Notes: generated by a model from the sequence alone, not told the origin. A stretch of 64,000 bases of DNA from Mucilaginibacter sp. CSA2-8R (GCF_038806765.1 NZ_CP152389.1:3534001-3598000), one strand, 5' to 3'; positions 24,760 through 35,221 are shown, counted from the first letter of the stretch. Translations and numbers: made by a program.

Positions 24760-26866
24760 TCCAATTACCGGCACCCCGTTAAACCGTATTGATGGTTTGC
24801 TCAAAGTAACCGGTAAGGCTGCCTACGCTACCGATTACCCGGTTAAAAACCTGGCTTATGGTTATTTATTTAAAAGCACTGTAGCGTCGGGCACTATTAC
24901 CCAGATTGATGATGCCGCAGCCAAAAAAGCGCCGGGTGTAATTACCATCATCACCCATCTTAATGCGCCTAAGTTGAACGTAAAAGGTGGCTTACGGGGC
25001 GGCGCTTTGCTGCAAGGCCCTGAGATAAAATTTAACGGGCAGCACATCGGCATCGTAGTGGCCGAAACATTCGAGCAGGCCCGCTATGCCGCCCGCTTAG
25101 TTAAAGTGCAATACAGCAGTGATGCCCAGGCCAAAACAGATTTCGAAAAGCTGGCACCCCAAGCCGTGCCTGCCAAAGAGCCCGAAGTACGGCGCGGCGA
25201 TATAGACTCGGCCATGGCCGGTGCACCGATTACGGTTGACCAGGTTTACGAAACACCTATTGAGCATCACCACCCCATGGAGCCACATGCTACCATTGCC
25301 CTATGGGAAGGCGATAAACTAACTTTATATAACAGCTCACAAATTGTTAACGGTGCGCAAAGTGCAGCCGCCAAAACGCTTAATATCGCGCCAGAAAATG
25401 TGCGTATCATCACCCCTTACATAGGCGGTGGCTTTGGTTCTAAAGGCGGCCAGTGGGCTAACCTGGCGCTGGCAGCCGTCGCGGCAAAAATGGCTAACCG
25501 GCCTGTGCATTTAGCGCTGAGCCGGCAGCAAATGTTTAACTCGGTGGGTCTGCGGCAGCACAATATCCAGCATATTAAACTGGCAGCCACCAAAGACGGT
25601 AAGCTACTTGGCTTAGGGCATCAAACCACTACGCACACCGCTATTGATGATGAATATACTGAGCCTTGCGGCGATTGCTCAAAAGTACTGTACGCGGTAC
25701 CGAATGCACTCATCAATTACAAGGTAGTGCCTATGAACGTAATTATGCCCACCTATACCCGCGGACCGGGCAAATCAACGGGTAGCTTCGCGCTTGAGTC
25801 GGCTATGGATGAGCTGGCTTATAAGCTGAAAATGGATCCTATTGCTTTAAGGCTTAACAACGAACCAGCACAGGATCCTACCACCAGCAAACAATGGTCG
25901 TCGCGTAAGCTGGTAGAATGTTTAAAAGAAGGCGCCAAGGCATTTGGCTGGGATAAGCGCAACCCGCAGCCCGGCCAAAATATACAGGGCGATTACCTGG
26001 TGGGACATGGCGTAGCCTGTGGCACCTACCCAGCCAAGCAGCGCGACAGTTCGGCTGTGATTAAATTAAGCAATGATGCCGGCAAGGTACAAGCCGTGGT
26101 AGAATTAGCCGCTGCCGATTTAGGAACCGGTACGTACACCATTCTGGCCCAAACCGCCGCGGATGGTTTAGGGCTTCCGGTTACCCAGGTGCAGATTAAA
26201 CTCGGCGATTCGGATTTACCGCCGGCGGCAGGTTCAGTAGGTTCGGTGGGTGCCACCAGTTATGCCAACTCGGTTAATGATGCTTGCTCTAAAATAACCA
26301 CGGAACTGATGATGAAATCGGGCAAGCAGTTTTTTGTGCGGCCAACCGCAGCACAATTAATGGCCTCGGAGCGGCTGAGCACTTTTGAAACGCGGATGGA
26401 TGCCAAGCCGCTTGCCGATGCCGACAATTACTCGGCCCATAGCTTTAATGCCAACTTTGCCGAGGTTTGGGTAAACCGCTATACCGGCATGGTTAAAATA
26501 AAACGTTTATTAGCGGTTACCGCAGCCGGCAAAATTCTCAACCCTAAAACAGCCCGTTCGCAGATTATTGGCGGCAATGTTTGGGGTATAGGCATGGCCC
26601 TTACCGAAGAATCGGTTATTGACCCGCGCTGGGGCAACTTCATCACCCGGTCTTTTGCCGATTACCATGTACCCGTAAACCTGGATGTGGGTAACCTTGA
26701 CGCCATCTTTATTAATGAGGACGATAAGCACGCCAATAAATTAGGCGTTAAAGGTATTGGTGAAGTAGGTATTGTTGGCGTAGCCGGCGCCATTGCTAAT
26801 GCCGTATTTAATGCTACGGGCAAACGGGTTAGAGAACTGCCTATTACGCCTGATAAGCTGATCTAA
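24749..26866 (+). CDS. Aldehyde dehydrogenase molybdopterin subunit (PaoC/YagR-like)
   Basis: Predicted 705-residue catalytic subunit that binds the molybdenum cofactor. Recognisable segments: RIDGLLKVTGKAAYATDY at the start, EHHHPMEPHATIALWE, YIGGGFGSKGGQ for cofactor binding, and KGIGEVGIVGVAGAIANAVF near the C terminus with the catalytic Glu. It oxidises aldehydes or N-heterocycles in the periplasm with the other two subunits. No XdhC/PaoD-type cofactor-insertion chaperone gene is seen nearby, although E. coli PaoABC needs one. It ends before a terminator at 26873. Confidence 0.93.
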   Translation: MEANPITGTPLNRIDGLLKVTGKAAYATDYPVKNLAYGYLFKSTVASGTITQIDDAAAKKAPGVITIITHLNAPKLNVKGGLRGGALLQGPEIKFNGQHIGIVVAETFEQARYAARLVKVQYSSDAQAKTDFEKLAPQAVPAKEPEVRRGDIDSAMAGAPITVDQVYETPIEHHHPMEPHATIALWEGDKLTLYNSSQIVNGAQSAAAKTLNIAPENVRIITPYIGGGFGSKGGQWANLALAAVAAKMANRPVHLALSRQQMFNSVGLRQHNIQHIKLAATKDGKLLGLGHQTTTHTAIDDEYTEPCGDCSKVLYAVPNALINYKVVPMNVIMPTYTRGPGKSTGSFALESAMDELAYKLKMDPIALRLNNEPAQDPTTSKQWSSRKLVECLKEGAKAFGWDKRNPQPGQNIQGDYLVGHGVACGTYPAKQRDSSAVIKLSNDAGKVQAVVELAAADLGTGTYTILAQTAADGLGLPVTQVQIKLGDSDLPPAAGSVGSVGATSYANSVNDACSKITTELMMKSGKQFFVRPTAAQLMASERLSTFETRMDAKPLADADNYSAHSFNANFAEVWVNRYTGMVKIKRLLAVTAAGKILNPKTARSQIIGGNVWGIGMALTEESVIDPRWGNFITRSFADYHVPVNLDVGNLDAIFINEDDKHANKLGVKGIGEVGIVGVAGAIANAVFNATGKRVRELPITPDKLI

Positions 26867-26872
26867 TATCAT

Positions 26873-26910
26873 AATCCCCGGTGCATTCTTGAAGCCACCG
26901 GGGATTTTTA
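26873..26910 (+). terminator. Terminator between convergent PaoC-like and macroglobulin genes
   Basis: AATCCCCGGTG (26873-26883) pairs with CACCGGGGATT (26896-26906), followed by a T run on the plus strand. Because the two flanking genes converge, it may serve both. Confidence 0.8.
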
Positions 26911-26921
26911 CAATACAACTA

Positions 26922-29900
26922 TTACTTACCTATCGCCAATCTCCTGCCCTCGCTGTGCGCACTAAACTCGGGAGCATACACACTTTGTACGGTGCTTATG
27001 CCAGTAGCAAACTTACCGGGCTGTGCTACCCGAAGCTCGTACTCAAACACATAACTACCTTTATTTAACCTGCTGATAAAGAAGTTAGTGGCTACATCTT
27101 TAGTAACCTGGTAGTAGTACAACCCGTCCTTGTATTTATAGTCCGACAATACATCTACGGGCTCGGTGCCTGACGGGCGCATGTCTTTTAAGTGGACATA
27201 GTCATAATCTCGGCCGGCTTTGAGGTAAACCACCACTTTAAGCAAATCGCCCACTTTGGGCTGATGCCGGGCATCAACCTCGGTAACTACCTTACCCTGG
27301 GCGTCTGTTTTTACAATAAAGTATTTACGCTCCAGTTTCAGGTCGGCGGTTGCAGGTGTAATTTTATCCAGTTGCTCAGTGTATTGCCAGTACAGGGCTC
27401 CCCAGCTTACCGTTTTACCATTGTTGCTTATTTGTACTTTGCCCAGCGCAGGCTTAACTGCTTCGTTGGCCCAGCTTGTTTTCAGGTAACCGGTTCCGGC
27501 CTCGGCTTTAAGGTCAGGCTTTAGTTCAGTCAGCGGCTTACCACCCAGGATGATAGCCGGCAAAACATCATCAGTGGTAAGCAAATCGGTGCCTTTCATC
27601 AGCAGGGCATAACAGGCAGCAGCGGTGGCTTTGGTGGTGCGCCAGTTGGTGGTTTGCTTGTTGCGCAGCAGCCATATCTTCATCTCCTCTACCGCTTTAG
27701 GGTTGCTGCCGGTTTCGGTAAATAGCTCAATGAGCAAAGCCTGCGTTTCTACCGGCGACTGGTACCAGTACCAGCCTGAGCGGTTTTCAGGCCAGTACAT
27801 GCCCATATCCTCGCTTTGCTGCGCCCGCTCTAAAAGCGACCTCGTGATGGCTTTGGCAATTTCGGGCTTGCCCAGGCGCTGCATGGTTAATGCAATCAGA
27901 GCCTGCTGATAAATATCCTGCCGCAGCCACAATTTAGCAGCTTTGTTTAGGTATTTGGCACGGAGGTCAGTTAGTCCTTCACTCAATGGTTTGTCTTTAA
28001 AATAACTGCGGGCGTACCAGGCGTGGATGTCGATGGCACTCAAATAATCGGCACTAACGCCCGGAAGTTTAGCATCGGCTAATATTTCGGCATCGAGGTA
28101 GGCAATGGCTTTGCCTGCGATGTTGTTTAATTTTTGATCACCGGCTATCCCTATGTAATTTAACTGACCGATACCTGCCACAATGTGTTGGGTAATGTAA
28201 CGGTCGGCCGTGTTACCGCCAAACCACGGGAAACCACCGCCGGGCAGCTGTTTGCTTTGCAGCTTGTTTAAAATCTGCTCCTGCTCATAGGTCAGTTTGT
28301 TTAGGTCAAACAGTAAGGCAATGCGTTTTTTCTGCTCCGCTTCGTCCATGGCATCGCGCAGCCAGGGTGTTTCCTCGAGCAGGGCTGTTTTCAATTTCTG
28401 ATTTTTTTCCAGGTTAGATAGTAGCTCTTTGCTGTCAGCCGCTTTCCAGCGCTCAAAAATAGTTTTGATGCGCGGGTTGTTGTTTACAATAGCGGCCGAC
28501 AAGCTGTTAGACAAATACCGGCTAAACGTTTGCTCCGAACACTCGTACGGAAACTCCATTAAATAAGGCAAAGCCTGCACGGCATACCAGGCCGGGTTCT
28601 GTGTATATTCTAACGTCAGGGTTTTATTAACCAGCGTTTTGCTTTGCTCATTAACCAGCTTGTCAAAACTAAATGCTTTGCTTTGCCCTGAGCGTACCAG
28701 CATCGGCATACTTTCGGTAACCAACATGCGGTTTGGTAAAACGGGCACCGTGTTTTCTTCGCCATCGCCGGCGGTGCTGCTGCTCGCTGTTAGGCGATAG
28801 GTCAACGCATCCAGTCCTGTTGGAATAATCACTTTAAAAGATATAGCCTGGTTGGTGTTAGCCGCCAAATCTACGCTTTGGTTGGCATCGGCAGGGTTGG
28901 CCAACAAACTTACCGGCTGCATGCTTATGGCATTAAACAACTGCAAGTGCACCTTGGCCTTTACCGGCTGCAAATCAAGATTACTTACCCTGGCCGACAC
29001 GGTCACGGTATCGCCCTCTCTTAAAAAACGGGGCATGTTAGCACTAATCATCAGCCGTTTTCGGGTAATCACATCCTGCTGCACAAAACCAATGGCCAGT
29101 TGAGGTGTGTGTGCCAACGCCCGGAAATGCCACTTGGTAAGTGCCTCCGGGATGGTAAAATCAATGGTGACCTGCCCGTTCTCATCGGTGTGCAACTGCG
29201 GGTAAAAGAAAGCGGTTTCGTTAAAGTTTTTGCGGATAACGATGGGCAGTTTGCTTTGCGCACCGGCCTTTGTAGTTACCACCACCACGCCGTTAGCCCC
29301 CCGTGCACCGTAAAGCGCAGTAGCTTTCGCCCCGTTTAAAACATCTATCGAAAGAATATCATTGGGGTTGACGGTAGTCAGTCCGCCTTGTTCGGTTATT
29401 ACGCCATCAATGACAAACAATGCCGCATTACCTGCAGCAATAGAGCTGTTACCGCGTAATGTAATTTCAGTTCCGGGCGAGCTTGATAGCTCTCTTAAGG
29501 TAACCCTATCTTGACTTATAGCCACACCAGGAACAACACCCGCCAAATACCCATAAACTGTCGATACAGCCCCTGTTACGTTAGTCCTTTTTTGAACGCC
29601 ATAGTTAACCACTACCACCTCATTTAGCGCCTTTCCGTCTGGCTTAAGCTTTACATTTACTGTAGCCGACTTAGTAATCTTGACTACCTGGTTGGAATAG
29701 CCAATAAAAATAAATAAAAGTGAATCTCCGGCAGGCACTTTAATTTTGTAAAAACCTTTTGAGTTAGTGCTTGTACCAATGCTGGTTCCATTAATACGAA
29801 CCACTACTCCCGGAACCGTTTGTCCGCCTTCGTCAGTGACTACGCCACTGATATCGTAACCATTTTTTATCAGGGCAGCGTTAGACTTATAAACTGTTTC

Positions 29901-32900
29901 CAATCTTAAATCATCGGTTTGATAGCTTATTGCGCGCCTTAGCTTATTTAGATGGTTATGATAAATACTATTATAACCACCAAAATAATTGTAGCCCAAC
30001 CAATCAATCTCCTCATATTGACGGCTTACCGGGTTAAAATAATTTCTGTTGTTTATAAAAGATTGTGTCACGCTTTCATCGATAAAACGATTACCACTCC
30101 AGGTATAATACCGGTGTTGCCTATTAGGTAACTCTAAAGCCGGTTGCCAGTTTCGGGGTGGTGCAACGTCATCCAGCGAGGCATCGTACATGCTGGCCAG
30201 CACCTCGGCCTGTTGCTTATCGTTTTTAAAGCCGCTTACCTGTAACTTCCACTGCTCCTTTTGGCCGGGCTGCAACAAGTTACGAAACGAGGTTAGCTTT
30301 ACATCCAGTTGCTTTTCGGGATGCTGCATCAATATTTGCTGGTAGCTGCTCAGTAACCGGTTATGATACAACATCAGGTATTGCATAGCCACGTTATCAC
30401 TGTCTTTAAAGGTAACGGGCACCTTGAGGCTTTGCTGCCCACGGCTATGCATCCAGTCTGACGACACCATTTTAACACCGCGATACCGCTCGGCCAGTAT
30501 ATAAGCATCAGTTCCGGTCCCTGCCAAGATTTCGGCCTGTTGGCCTGCCTTTACGTAAGTTTTTACCGGTACGAGCCAATTGGCGAGTGCAGCAGGCTTG
30601 CCCGAGCTTTGGAGCAAATTGATGTATTGCGTTACCGCTGCCGTATCGCCGTTTGCAGCAACCGCTTTAATAATTACGCGGTATACACCGCCAGGCTGCT
30701 TATATAATTCGGTTAAGTTTACCATAACGGGCCTATTGCCCGGCATCTCAACAAAACGATTACCAAGCGTTGCACTTACCAGCCAGTTATTATACTGGTC
30801 CTGATTACGGTAAGCATAGTCGGGAAATTGATTTTGATATTCGGAAGCGCTTAACGTATAATATTCGGGCTCGGCCCACAAACGGTTAATGAACAAGCGG
30901 CCGGGACTTTGCAGCGCATACACCTGTACGTGCACCCTGCCTTTTAAGGGCTGATTATTTAACGTGGTTAGCCTTACCGGCACCTTAACCGAGTCTTTGG
31001 CCCATTGCAATCCGGGTATTGATGCCTGCAGGCTAATGTCGCGCGTACCAATGCTAAACCTGGTATTTCCTGAATGTGTTTCGCCGCTGGCATCGGTTAC
31101 ATCGGCCGTTACCTGGTATTGGTGTATAGTATTGGCCCCTGCCCGCTCATCGCCAGGCAAAGCTTTGAAACGTATAGTGTAGTTGCCTTGCGCGTCGGTA
31201 GTAACGGTATCTGTAGCGACCTCTACCGGCGGCTGGTAAGCGTACCTGTTATTAAAACCTTTGCCCTGTGTATTGGCAAATGTAACCAGGTTTGATGTAC
31301 GCTGAACGCGGTAAGCCACGCGGGCCTGCGTTAGGCCATAACCGGCAAAAGCCATCACCGTGCCTTTTATTCTAACACTGTCGTTAAAACGGAAAGTCTC
31401 TTTTATATCTTTAAATTCTACCTTAAACGTAGGCCGTTTATACTCTTCTACCTTAACCGTTAAATCGCCATCATCAGTATAAAGCTCAAAATCGCCAGGA
31501 AGAATATTTTGAGGGATGATGAAACTACCGGCGAAAGTGCCAAACTCATTGGTGGTAAACTTTACTTTCTGCAACGTTTTTCTGTTAGCACCTTTCAATT
31601 CCAGTTCAATTTCTTCACTCGCTTTTATCTTAGTCTGACGATTAAATGTTTCGATGCGCAACCCTTTAAAATACATAGTTTGGCCGGGCCGGTAAATCTG
31701 ACGGTCGGTAAACAAGATGGTTTTGGCTTCAGGCTCAACATCGTCATTGTCGCTTTCGCTTCTTATGTATTCTTCTTCACGGGTCAATGTGTCGTTACCC
31801 CAAACCAACCGAAAATTAAAATTGCCGTTTTGTTGGTTGGGAATTAAATATTTCCCGTTCTTATCGGTTTTGCCCTCATAGGTTTTTCTAAACGTTTCGT
31901 TACGCTTTAATTTTTCTGAATACCTACTACCATAACCTTCAACAGTTATGTTAATACCACTCATCGGCTTGCCAGAATAGCGGTGCATCACCAGCAGTTC
32001 AAAGTCCTCTTTGGGCGTAGTGCGTACCGTGTAAGCAAGGTTACTTACCGAAAATGAGGCGTATTGCTTAAAGCTCATCTTAGTAGTATCGGCACCATTA
32101 ACCTGTAAAACGTACCGCCCTGCCAGCATGGCATCCAGTTTAAACTCTGTGGTATGAGTACGGTAATCGATTTTGCCAGGCAAGGTTACCAACTGCTGTT
32201 GCACGGGATTTAATAGCTTAAAAAATTCCCGTAATTTTTGCTGATATTGCTTCGGCATCATGTCCGACTGCCAAAGTTCCTGAAGTGCTTTAGTATACAT
32301 CACCTGGTATTCTTGCATTTGCTTTACTGAAAGCCGGAATACTTTCACCTCTGCGGCAGTTACATTTTTATAAGTCATCAAAGCCAGCATAGGCCTGCCG
32401 GGTACGTTATCTTCTTCTACCCTGGCCGACAACGTTTTTTCATCTAACTGCGACAAGCCGGCTGCCGCGTTTTTGCCGCCAATGCTTCCCGGAAAGCGCT
32501 CTTTAGCTGTCGTGTAGGCCTTGTGTGCATCAATGAGACTGTTGTTGGCCTGGTAGTATCGGCCCAGTAAAACCCAGGCATCCGCACTGATGGGCTTATT
32601 GTTAAATTTCTGAGTGATGGTTTTCAGGGCGTTTTCGTACAGTGAATCCTTTTGCGCCGTGGTGCTTTTGTTGTACACCAGTTGCAGGCGCTTCAAATCT
32701 ACATCCGTTAAAGCTTCGGCATTGTTATCATCCAGATGCAGCCGGGTAAGTTGCTGCAGCAGTTTGATGCCCTGGTAAAGTATGGCGGTAGTGTCGGTAC
32801 TTTTTAATTTTAAAAACGCAAATGTACGGCTGTCGGACAGCAGTCGGTCATCGTTCAGGTTAAAGGCATCACGCGGGCGATTCAGGGATGATTCATCGCT

Positions 32901-33509
32901 CAGATAAAATTCGAGGGCGCGGTGGGCCAGCAAATCGTACAAGGTGGGCCGCAGGTAGCGGGTATTTTTGTCGCCTGTTAAAACATCGTCAAGTACGCTT
33001 ACTGGTGTACGCTGCGATTGCGAAGCGTTGGTTAGCGAAGCCTGGTATAAGGAACTCACTTTGGCCAACAACGTGGCCAAATCCCAGCGGGTAAAGTCCG
33101 GATCGGGTTTCAGCAGACGGCTTCGCTCTTTCATCTGCCAGCGGTTTTGCTGATAGTATCTCCAGTAAGTTTCGGCCAGGAGCGATTGTAAAACGGGCTT
33201 GCCCGGGTAACCCGACCGCCTAACATCATCTTTAAGTGTATTGATGTTGGTGGCCAGTACATTTTCCTTAAGGTAAGCCTGAAAGGTAAGGCGGTAAATA
33301 GCAGCCCTGATGATCTGCGCGGCGCTACCGTTTTTACGGGCTAATTTATCAAGCTTACCTACCTCAACCAAAGCCGATTTAGGCAAACCATGTGCGGAAA
33401 GGGAATCTATGCGCGAGCTGATTTGCAAGTAATTATTTTGAGCCAATGCCGGCAATAAGCTGCAGCAGAATAGCACCAGGCAGGCCAGTTTGAGGTATAG
33501 GTTGCGCAT
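26922..33509 (-). CDS. Alpha-2-macroglobulin family protein with internal carboxypeptidase-like and TonB-plug domains
   Basis: Predicted 2195 residues from the ATG at 33509, which starts a signal peptide (residues 1-24, ending LPALAQ). A helical N-terminal region of about 400 residues is followed by MG domains; the MG2 signature TDRQIYRPGQTMYFKGL is near residue 600. At about 1218-1290 a carboxypeptidase-regulatory-like domain begins (YDISGVVTDEGGQTVPGVVV), then a SusC-type plug at about 1300-1413 ending YGARGANGVVVVTTK. The macroglobulin then resumes (TEALTKWHFRALAHT region) with a thioester-type motif PYECSEQ, Cys 1657, and a helical thioester domain. There is no beta-barrel, so the plug is a passive module. 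Family role: trapping proteases in the periplasm or at the surface. No penicillin-binding protein gene is beside it. Confidence 0.88.
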   Translation of the reverse strand: MRNLYLKLACLVLFCCSLLPALAQNNYLQISSRIDSLSAHGLPKSALVEVGKLDKLARKNGSAAQIIRAAIYRLTFQAYLKENVLATNINTLKDDVRRSGYPGKPVLQSLLAETYWRYYQQNRWQMKERSRLLKPDPDFTRWDLATLLAKVSSLYQASLTNASQSQRTPVSVLDDVLTGDKNTRYLRPTLYDLLAHRALEFYLSDESSLNRPRDAFNLNDDRLLSDSRTFAFLKLKSTDTTAILYQGIKLLQQLTRLHLDDNNAEALTDVDLKRLQLVYNKSTTAQKDSLYENALKTITQKFNNKPISADAWVLLGRYYQANNSLIDAHKAYTTAKERFPGSIGGKNAAAGLSQLDEKTLSARVEEDNVPGRPMLALMTYKNVTAAEVKVFRLSVKQMQEYQVMYTKALQELWQSDMMPKQYQQKLREFFKLLNPVQQQLVTLPGKIDYRTHTTEFKLDAMLAGRYVLQVNGADTTKMSFKQYASFSVSNLAYTVRTTPKEDFELLVMHRYSGKPMSGINITVEGYGSRYSEKLKRNETFRKTYEGKTDKNGKYLIPNQQNGNFNFRLVWGNDTLTREEEYIRSESDNDDVEPEAKTILFTDRQIYRPGQTMYFKGLRIETFNRQTKIKASEEIELELKGANRKTLQKVKFTTNEFGTFAGSFIIPQNILPGDFELYTDDGDLTVKVEEYKRPTFKVEFKDIKETFRFNDSVRIKGTVMAFAGYGLTQARVAYRVQRTSNLVTFANTQGKGFNNRYAYQPPVEVATDTVTTDAQGNYTIRFKALPGDERAGANTIHQYQVTADVTDASGETHSGNTRFSIGTRDISLQASIPGLQWAKDSVKVPVRLTTLNNQPLKGRVHVQVYALQSPGRLFINRLWAEPEYYTLSASEYQNQFPDYAYRNQDQYNNWLVSATLGNRFVEMPGNRPVMVNLTELYKQPGGVYRVIIKAVAANGDTAAVTQYINLLQSSGKPAALANWLVPVKTYVKAGQQAEILAGTGTDAYILAERYRGVKMVSSDWMHSRGQQSLKVPVTFKDSDNVAMQYLMLYHNRLLSSYQQILMQHPEKQLDVKLTSFRNLLQPGQKEQWKLQVSGFKNDKQQAEVLASMYDASLDDVAPPRNWQPALELPNRQHRYYTWSGNRFIDESVTQSFINNRNYFNPVSRQYEEIDWLGYNYFGGYNSIYHNHLNKLRRAISYQTDDLRLETVYKSNAALIKNGYDISGVVTDEGGQTVPGVVVRINGTSIGTSTNSKGFYKIKVPAGDSLLFIFIGYSNQVVKITKSATVNVKLKPDGKALNEVVVVNYGVQKRTNVTGAVSTVYGYLAGVVPGVAISQDRVTLRELSSSPGTEITLRGNSSIAAGNAALFVIDGVITEQGGLTTVNPNDILSIDVLNGAKATALYGARGANGVVVVTTKAGAQSKLPIVIRKNFNETAFFYPQLHTDENGQVTIDFTIPEALTKWHFRALAHTPQLAIGFVQQDVITRKRLMISANMPRFLREGDTVTVSARVSNLDLQPVKAKVHLQLFNAISMQPVSLLANPADANQSVDLAANTNQAISFKVIIPTGLDALTYRLTASSSTAGDGEENTVPVLPNRMLVTESMPMLVRSGQSKAFSFDKLVNEQSKTLVNKTLTLEYTQNPAWYAVQALPYLMEFPYECSEQTFSRYLSNSLSAAIVNNNPRIKTIFERWKAADSKELLSNLEKNQKLKTALLEETPWLRDAMDEAEQKKRIALLFDLNKLTYEQEQILNKLQSKQLPGGGFPWFGGNTADRYITQHIVAGIGQLNYIGIAGDQKLNNIAGKAIAYLDAEILADAKLPGVSADYLSAIDIHAWYARSYFKDKPLSEGLTDLRAKYLNKAAKLWLRQDIYQQALIALTMQRLGKPEIAKAITRSLLERAQQSEDMGMYWPENRSGWYWYQSPVETQALLIELFTETGSNPKAVEEMKIWLLRNKQTTNWRTTKATAAACYALLMKGTDLLTTDDVLPAIILGGKPLTELKPDLKAEAGTGYLKTSWANEAVKPALGKVQISNNGKTVSWGALYWQYTEQLDKITPATADLKLERKYFIVKTDAQGKVVTEVDARHQPKVGDLLKVVVYLKAGRDYDYVHLKDMRPSGTEPVDVLSDYKYKDGLYYYQVTKDVATNFFISRLNKGSYVFEYELRVAQPGKFATGISTVQSVYAPEFSAHSEGRRLAIGK

Positions 33510-33886
33510 ATAACAGCGGATATAATGTGGACAGAAAGGTAGTAAATTTTGAACGCTAACAGTATAGCGGTGATTACAAAAAATAAGGCAGATGCTTTTC
33601 ATATCATAAGGATGCCGGCAAGCTCTTGTTTCCATAATTTCTTTTTACTTTTTTGTATGGATGCCCGAATGTTCTGTATATCAACCTTTAACATACTAAG
33701 TAGACTCGCTAATAAGGTCGTTTTTTTGCAGTCGGGTAAAACTTACCCAAACAGACACCGCTACCGAGGCATACGATAGTTCAACTCAATTTGGTAACAA
33801 CAAGCAAACATCGCTTCTCCATCAAGCGTATTGCGATTTTGCCTTTTTAGGCTTATTTTGGCTGCCAGACTACGTTGTTAAACACT

Positions 33887-34846
33887 ATGATATTTTTGAA
33901 AAGGCTGCCCGTATTTTTAACGACAATGCTGGCTGTAATGCACCTGTTAACCGCCTGCAGGCAAAGCCCGCCAGCCCAAAAAACAGCAGCTTCTAAAAGT
34001 GTTAAACCTGTTAAAAAAGTATCGTTTAAAAAAGTGCATGGTATTGCTTTTACCGAGGTGCGCCGGGAGTATAACAACCGTTTAGGCTTTAACAACGCAG
34101 GCTATCATCTCGAACCCGAATGGCAGGTGACTTTTTTATCGGACGATACGGTAAGAATTTTCAGTATCGTGCTACAGAAATTTATTAAGCAGGAGGTTAT
34201 TTTAGATCACGGTTCGGTAGTTAATGTAGCTCACTCGTGGCTTAAAGTAAAACACCTGAGCAAAGACAGTATCATTTTTCAGGTGCTGTACGTGCGCAGC
34301 ATGCACATTGACGAAGATAACAGTAACATTTACATGAAGCTGTACAGCAACGATTACATCAAAAATGTACTGCACACTACCCCTGCCCGGCTGCAGATAC
34401 CACCACGCCGCGATACTTTGCTTGTACAAAAAATGGTAAGTGAATCTTTAAAGGACATCAATAAAGCCTTTGCCGCAACTGATCCTGTAGTGATGCAAAG
34501 CTTGAGCAAAAATGTAACGGTTAAGAAAAAACAATTAGACAGACCCAATCCACTAACCAACGAATTTGTGTCAGACAATTACCTCTCGCCCGAGTACACC
34601 ATAACCATACACAAAGCTTACGCAGATTTTTCTGATAAAATGCAGTTAATCGTGGACGAAAAAGGTAAACTGCATTTTGCCAAGCCGCTAACCGTAATTT
34701 ATGACGATGAGGAAAACCGAATTAAAGTAATGAAAGGCATTGTAAGCGGCTATCTAAGTTATTATGTAAAAACTTATCCTGGCAAAACATTAGGCATGCC
34801 GCACCCAAGCCGTATTATGGTAAATGTTGAAGGTATAAAAGATTAA
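33887..34846 (+). CDS. Hypothetical lipoprotein
   Basis: Predicted 319-residue lipoprotein from the ATG at 33887 (lipobox LLTAC near residue 24). The mature protein starts with a Ser/Lys/Pro-rich linker, then alternates strands and charged helices (WQVTFLSDDTVRIFSIVLQK, DSIIFQVLYVRSMHIDEDNS). The pattern resembles other secreted Bacteroidota proteins of unknown function, and no motif was recognised. It is transcribed alone and ends at a strong 23-bp terminator. Confidence 0.7.
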   Translation: MIFLKRLPVFLTTMLAVMHLLTACRQSPPAQKTAASKSVKPVKKVSFKKVHGIAFTEVRREYNNRLGFNNAGYHLEPEWQVTFLSDDTVRIFSIVLQKFIKQEVILDHGSVVNVAHSWLKVKHLSKDSIIFQVLYVRSMHIDEDNSNIYMKLYSNDYIKNVLHTTPARLQIPPRRDTLLVQKMVSESLKDINKAFAATDPVVMQSLSKNVTVKKKQLDRPNPLTNEFVSDNYLSPEYTITIHKAYADFSDKMQLIVDEKGKLHFAKPLTVIYDDEENRIKVMKGIVSGYLSYYVKTYPGKTLGMPHPSRIMVNVEGIKD

Positions 34847-34860
34847 CGTTGAACGTTTTT

Positions 34861-34908
34861 AAAAGCAAACGGGGATGCGTCTTGTAAGACGCATCCCCGT
34901 TTGCTTTT
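34861..34908. terminator. Perfect 23-bp inverted-repeat terminator
   Basis: Arms 34861-34883 and 34886-34908 are perfectly complementary (core GGGGATGCGTCTT/AAGACGCATCCCC) with a 2-nt centre. The stem is flanked by T-rich sequence on the plus side and A-rich on the other, so it can end transcription from both converging genes. Confidence 0.9.
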
Positions 34909-34924
34909 ATACTTACAGTAGCGC

Positions 34925-35089
34925 TTATACTACAGTAGTTGATGACGGGCCTCTGAACATGCCTAAAACTAAAGATATAATGGCCAGCACCAGTAAAATG
35001 TGGATTAAACCTGATACCGAATAGGCAAATACACTGATAGCCCATCCAATAATTAAAACTACAGCGATAATATACAGTAATGATCTCAT
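34925..35089 (-). CDS. Small lmo0937-family membrane protein
   Basis: Predicted 54-residue protein with two hydrophobic helices: residues about 5-22 (LYIIAVVLIIGWAISVFA) and 28-43 (LIHILLVLAIISLVLG). It starts MRS and ends GPSSTTVV. Size, Trp in helix one and the GLIHILLVLA motif match the lmo0937 family of small membrane proteins, common in Bacteroidota and Firmicutes and often stress-related. Function unknown. It shares the bidirectional terminator at 34861-34908. Confidence 0.85.
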   Translation of the reverse strand: MRSLLYIIAVVLIIGWAISVFAYSVSGLIHILLVLAIISLVLGMFRGPSSTTVV

Positions 35090-35221
35090 GGTAGATAATT
35101 TTTAATGTTTGTAGTTAACAAGGATTCAAAATCGTGCCAAAAGCAAAAATTTTTATCAAAAATAGAATGCCAACATTTGAAAAAATCCAAGACCTACCGA
35201 ATTGATCGGTTTGAAAAAGCT

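Noticed and set aside
26922..33509. Frameshift or assembly join inside the 2195-residue macroglobulin
   Set aside because: The reading frame is continuous with uniform codon use and macroglobulin sequence on both sides of the plug; kept only as a check for read mapping.
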